From Plutella xylostella (taxonomy: Eukaryota; Arthropoda; Insecta; Lepidoptera; Plutellidae): a stretch of 64,000 bases of DNA. The stretch spans positions 4,786,501 to 4,850,500 of the forward strand of contig NC_063986.1 of the NCBI RefSeq assembly GCF_932276165.1, written 5' to 3'. Both the position numbers and the translations under genes were made by a program. Within the stretch, counting starts at the first letter, position 1, and every line of letters starts with the position of its first letter. The notes beneath the pieces were generated by a model. It saw nothing but the letters and a program-made list of their open reading frames with translations, had not been told where the DNA came from and did no database searches. Positions 40,101 to 46,100 of the stretch are shown piece after piece.

Positions 40101-43100
40101 GGTAAAGCGCAACCCTTACTTCGCTTAGAAGGTATAATTATCTGTGAGAATCCCATCATAACTTACTCTGCTCTATGTATCATTCTGCTCCATAAGCTTC
40201 TCCCTATTCACTACCACCAGTTACAAACCATCTCATGAATAAACACAGAACCATTTGCTCCTCAAACATACAAAGTCAAACGCCCATAACCATTCGCTTC
40301 CACAAAAATAATCATCTGACCTCTAAAACCCTCCTCTCTTCTAGTGGATGAGACTGATCTGACCCCTAAAACCTATCCTTTCTACTTCCAGTGGAAGTGA
40401 CGGGCTACAGTGCGGACAACTGCTCTGTCTCCTACACGTCGTTCAACAACGAGACGCTGGTGGGGTCGGTGATCCGCTCGGCCAGCGTGCTGGCGCTGCC
40501 CGAGGGGCTGCAGCGGAGCGACCACCAGACCGCCTACTTCTGTGCTAATGGTAGGTCCTATATCAGTAGATAATCGTCCACTGATGCTTGAGGCTTCTTA
40601 CAAGAAGCGGTATTACACAGAAGGGCTTACAAGTCCCTACTTGGGTTGCAGCGGAGCGACCAGCAGACCGCCTACTTCTGTGCTAATGGTATGTTCAACA
40701 TCACCAGCATCGGTGAACAAGCATACGCTGATGCTTAAGGCATCTTACAAGAAACAAATTCACATTTAGCTACCGATGCCTCTGCTCATTGGATGCTTCA
40801 CATCACAGATTTTATCAGTTACCTTCATAACCTTAGCCCTCTGCTCATAAATGGCTTTAACAAAGAGCGCCGTTTACATTATGGGACCAAATCTCTGCCT
40901 TCCACATCCAAGCACTACCAGCTACCTGAATAAGGTAAGGTATTACCGTTTTAGCAGCCAACTTTCACCTTTGAATGAAGCTAGACTTCCTTGGAGGTGA
41001 CGGGCCACAGTGTGGACAACTGCTCGGTCTCCTACACGTCGTTCAACAACGAGACGCTGGTGGGGTCGGTGATCCGCTCGGCCAGCGTGCTGGCGCTGCC
41101 CGAGGGGCTGCAGCGGAGCGACCACCAGACCGCCTACTTCTGTGCTAATGGTATGTTCTATATGTATATTCAGTCAGCGTCGTTCGATAATATTCAACTT
41201 ATGCTTGATGCTAAGAAGCGGTATTACACAGAGGGGCTTACAAGGCGGGACTGTAGCGGAGCGACCACCAGACCGCATACTTCTGTGCTAATGGTATGTT
41301 CTACAGTATCAGTAGCAGTTGTTAATCGTCCACTGATGCTTGAGGATTCTTACAAGAAGCGGCATTATATAGGAGGGCTTACATGAGGGGCTGCAGCGGA
41401 GCGACCACCAGACCGCATACTTCTGCGCTAATGGTAGGTCCTATATCGCCTGAATCGGTCAACAAGTATCCGCTGATGCTTGAGGCTTCTTACAAGAAGC
41501 GGCATTACACAGGATGGCTTACAAGGAGGGGCTACAGCGGAGAGACCACCAGACCGCCTACTTCTGTGCTAATGGTAGGTCCAACAGCTCAGCTCAGCAG
41601 TCCATAATCGTCCACTGATGTTTGAGGATTCTTACAAGAAGCGGCATTATACAGGAGGGCTTACAAGAAAGTGCTGAAGTAACCACTAGAGACCGCGTAC
41701 TTCTGTGCTAATGGTATGTTCTACATCATCAGCAGAAGTCGATAAACGTCCACTGGTGCTTGAGGCTTCTTACAATAAGCGGCATTACACAGGAGAGCTT
41801 ACAAGGAGGGGCTGGAGCGGAGCGACCACCAGACCGCCTACTTCTGTGCTAATGGTAGGTCCTGTATCATCAGCATCGGTCAACAAGCATCCGCTGATGC
41901 TTAAGACTTCTTATAACAAGCGCTACGGTCTTTTCCTTCAGCCAGCAGTCACCACAATTTGGCAAAATTCATCCACTGCTGGGTATCTACCTTTTCTTAG
42001 CATTAGTGACTCCCTTCCAGCAGCTATAGGGCCACACGATAATTTGCTTTACATATATTACACATATAAACGAAAATCTCCTTTCAATTCCAGAGCATCT
42101 AGCCGTATCGACCAGGAACTCATGGGAGTGGCAGTGGGTGTCGGCTCCGAGGAACAGGGCTGGCCTGGTGTTGGAGCTGCGGTCACAGGGTCCGGCGCAC
42201 GTCGCTTTGTCCAGCATACGGGACCCTTCGGACGATATGTACCGAGTCGTGTTTGAGAGGAGCAAAGTGTGGATCGCTAGGGGGAAGCATGGTGAGTTTG
42301 TGACCTGTATATTGTACCACTTTTATACCATAACATTAAATGAGATTGCTGGCTGTCACCTGTTTGCAACAGCTATCATTTTCCCATTTCATCCAACTAC
42401 TATGGGCTGCCTAGCTATTAAAATCCTCGGTCCATTTGACTGAAAGGCGTCAAAGGCTGTGTGCCTAAGTGCTCTATACTCAAGAACTTCTGTATTTGCC
42501 ATGTGGTACGTAGAAATCTTTAACCACCAACCCTTGCCGACAATAACCCAACACCTCTCAACTTCCAGGCTACGACGTGCACCTAGCCTCAGCCGAACAG
42601 ACGGACGCTGACGACGAATGCTCAGGCTCCGACTCCTGGTGCGCATGGTGGGTGTGGTGGGAGGGCGGCCGGCTGTCCGTGGGGCGCGGGGCGGTGCCGT
42701 CGGAGCGGCGGCTGCTGGCCTGGCCGCTTGCGCAAGATATGAAGATTAACTATGTCGGGTTCAGCGCGCTTTGGGGCGATAAGGCAGATTTTAGGTGAGT
42801 CTTGGGATTACTTGGGTTATGTCAAACCCTTGTGTTAAATAAAGTTCATTTATCATAATTAAAATAACAACAACCAAGAGATGTATTAGGTATGATGGTC
42901 ATCATGTCTCTTCATCATAAAGATAGCTGTAAGAACCTATAATTAAGTGAACACTTTATTAATTATGTAGCCAATATTATTATGTACTATCTGTAAATTG
43001 TAGCATAGCATTCTGAAATCTGGTTTATATTCCTTTCAGAATATGGAACTTCAACGATGAAGCCGGCTTCTCTCAAGTCCTAGAACTTGGCCTCCCTCAC

Positions 43101-46100
43101 GGCGTGGTGCCGGGGTCAGCCAGCGGCACCCTACTAATATCTGGAGGCCTCCACCTGCCCATGTTCACTATGCAGTCGGAGGCCACGGACCAGTGGGCGG
43201 ATGTCTGGAGGGACTCCCAGTTGTCGGCTGCCGCCGCCAGTATTGCGCCGCTGTTGGCGCTGGAGCATATTCCTCACTTGGTGGACGAGGCTGAACGGGA
43301 GAAGATCTTGAAGAAGTTGCCTGAGCAGGTAATTTAGCTATCATCTAGCTAGGTACATTCTTACAGAAATAGACATATATATACAATACATACATAATAT
43401 GTAAAAATTATCATATAAATATAATATAGGTAATATAATCAATTATCATATCAATAGAAAATACCGCCCTATAATTGATAGGAAATCATGATCATTATTA
43501 AAAAATACTTTATCAGCGTATAAAAATTACAATTATAATGGTTCCCTTTCCAGGTCCAAATCTTACTATCATTCCGGAAAAGCGACAACTCCTTCAGCGA
43601 CCATCCAGCCATGAGCAGTCACATGTCGACCATACAAATACTAGAGATACTATCCAAAATACAATCCTACTACCCAATAGACCCCGATCTTCTGCAGTCT
43701 ATCAAGAAATGGATACAAAACAGGCAGCAACCAGACGGCTCCTTTATACCCCTACCAGCTGACAAAGAAATTGATTACTACCCTGTTGATGTTAAAAAGT
43801 TAAACAGTACAGAAGGTGAAGCGAATGTTCGAGACTATTATATGTATGACAAGGATGGCAATGCGACGAAAGAAACGCTAGAGTGGGAGAGGAGAGTTGA
43901 GTTGACTGCGGAGACGCTATCGACATTATTGGAAGTCGGGATTGAAAATCAGGTAAGAACCTAAAAAATCTCACCTGTAGATTGAATTTTATATAATTAT
44001 CTTTACTGATGATAAGGGTAAGATAAATTATGTATTGGAATATCGACTTATTTATAATTTGTATTTTCAGAGGGATGCTAATGTAGCGAAGAAAGCGCAA
44101 AAGTTCTTGGAGAAGAATCTGTACAATTTGACGTCACCGGCGGCACTCGCCGCTACCGTGCTGTCGCTTGTTCTAGCCAGGTAAGTACCTACAGGTGCCG
44201 CTACACGATATCGACGTAGAAAAACGACATTATATCGTGATTCGCCATAAATACGGCGCTGTGATTGGTGAAATGCTCATTAAACGAGTTTATCGACTTC
44301 AATAAAGTATGCATAACTAAGCTTCCATGTTAAGCTGACTGCACTATACAAAGTGTTGCAAAAAGGGTATAGGTACTAAGCCGAAACTGCAAACTGCACA
44401 TGTAGGTTTCAGCTTAGTATACCCTTTTTGCAACACCCTGTATAATGTGGACAACTTGTGCGTTAGATAGGTCAATAGATGGTGTGTCGGAAAAAATATC
44501 ATTGGAAAGAGGATCTTTCGGAATTTATACTTTTGCAAAATTATAATTTGAACTAAATTATGCCCCAGACTTATTTAGTACTTGACTAAATGTAAAGGTC
44601 AGTTCGAGAGTAAAACTATTCAAACGCTAATTTGCTAATTTCAGGAGTCCAATCGTCCCTGAAGCTTTAGTCATACTGAAGAATGCTTCCACCACCGAGG
44701 AGGGAGAGTTCGGGTGGCCGGCGCCGGGCAGGGACGCAGCTGATTGGCTCTTGGAAGAAACCACCAGGACTATCAAAACCACTTCTTATGGTAACTATTT
44801 TTTAATAAATGTAGTTCTTAAACTTCTAAGTGCACTTGCATTGGGAATCTATAGGTGCATCCATATAAAACCACCACGTTGCAACACCTTTTCCGTACTT
44901 ATATCAGTATTATCGTACCTACATAATTAAATCTATTTTCATCCCTCATCTGTTCTGTAAGTAGCGGACGCACGCATGCTATCTGACTTCTATCATAGCT
45001 CTTTATCGGCCGTTATTTTCTTATTTTATTAAAACGCGGGCATCATTAAATGTTTTTACATCCACACTAACTGTAGCTGCTGTCTATAAGTACCTACTCT
45101 TAACCACTTCCACTCATGTTCCTACCAACCGCCATTTTCTCATTCTTTCCTCTTCACACTTTACAGAAGCCGTAACAATGGAGCAGTACCTAGCGGGTGT
45201 CAAAGTGCTACTCACAGCTTGCGCTCGCGGCGCCCTAGCGGACGGCGAGGCGGCGGCGAGGTTCCTGTACTATAGGGCGACTACACTGCAGAAGCACCCG
45301 AGCCTGGCTTATGGGGCTACTAAAGCCGCCGCCATGTTTGCTGCTCTCGCTCATGACAGGTAAATTGAAAAGAAGCTAGATCATTTTATAAGAAACCGGG
45401 TACGTTACGGGGCGCAAACGCTTTTTGGAGGCCTAGCAGGACCACGAAAACAAGCGGATGAAGAGATTTTAATATCATGGCAAGGCTTTCACACCAATCT
45501 CAGCGAAGCTTTCTCTCGAAAAGAAGAAAAGTACATTCTAATAATTCTACCTGTTTCGTTCCCATATATAATTAACTTCCATATAGCAACTTTCCCACTA
45601 AAAATATCACCCATACTTTACAAAACCCCCCTATACTTACACCATTCTAAAGAAGCGTTGAATGCTGAAATACAGCTTTTAACCTAGTTCGGCAACAGAT
45701 CAACCTGAAAGTTCTTACGAACGACTGTAAACTGTTTTATGAAAATAATTATGTTTTACTATCTACCACCATAGGAATAGTACCTCTCACAGTTCTCATA
45801 ATCATTACCTTCCAGGCACCGAGCCCTCACGGTCTCCCTGGCAACAGCGGGCATGGAGCTCACGGACACGTTGGAGCTGCGCGCTCGCACCCCCCCGCGC
45901 CCGCTGCAGCTGCCCGGCCTGCCGACCAAGGTCTTCGTGTATGCTACCGGCGCTGGCTGTGCTACTGTTCAGGTGGGTGGTAGACTGTTTATACAATAGT
46001 AATATTATGAAGGCAGACATTAAAATTTTAGTGCTGTCAAACTATAAATTTTGCTAGCAAAAAAATACATTTGCAGGAACACTCATAGAGTCGAATTTTA

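Noticed and set aside
40943..41607. ORFs over the exon 6 array read as separate proteins
   Set aside because: They are frames running through duplicated exon and intron units; the array is better explained as tandem duplication.
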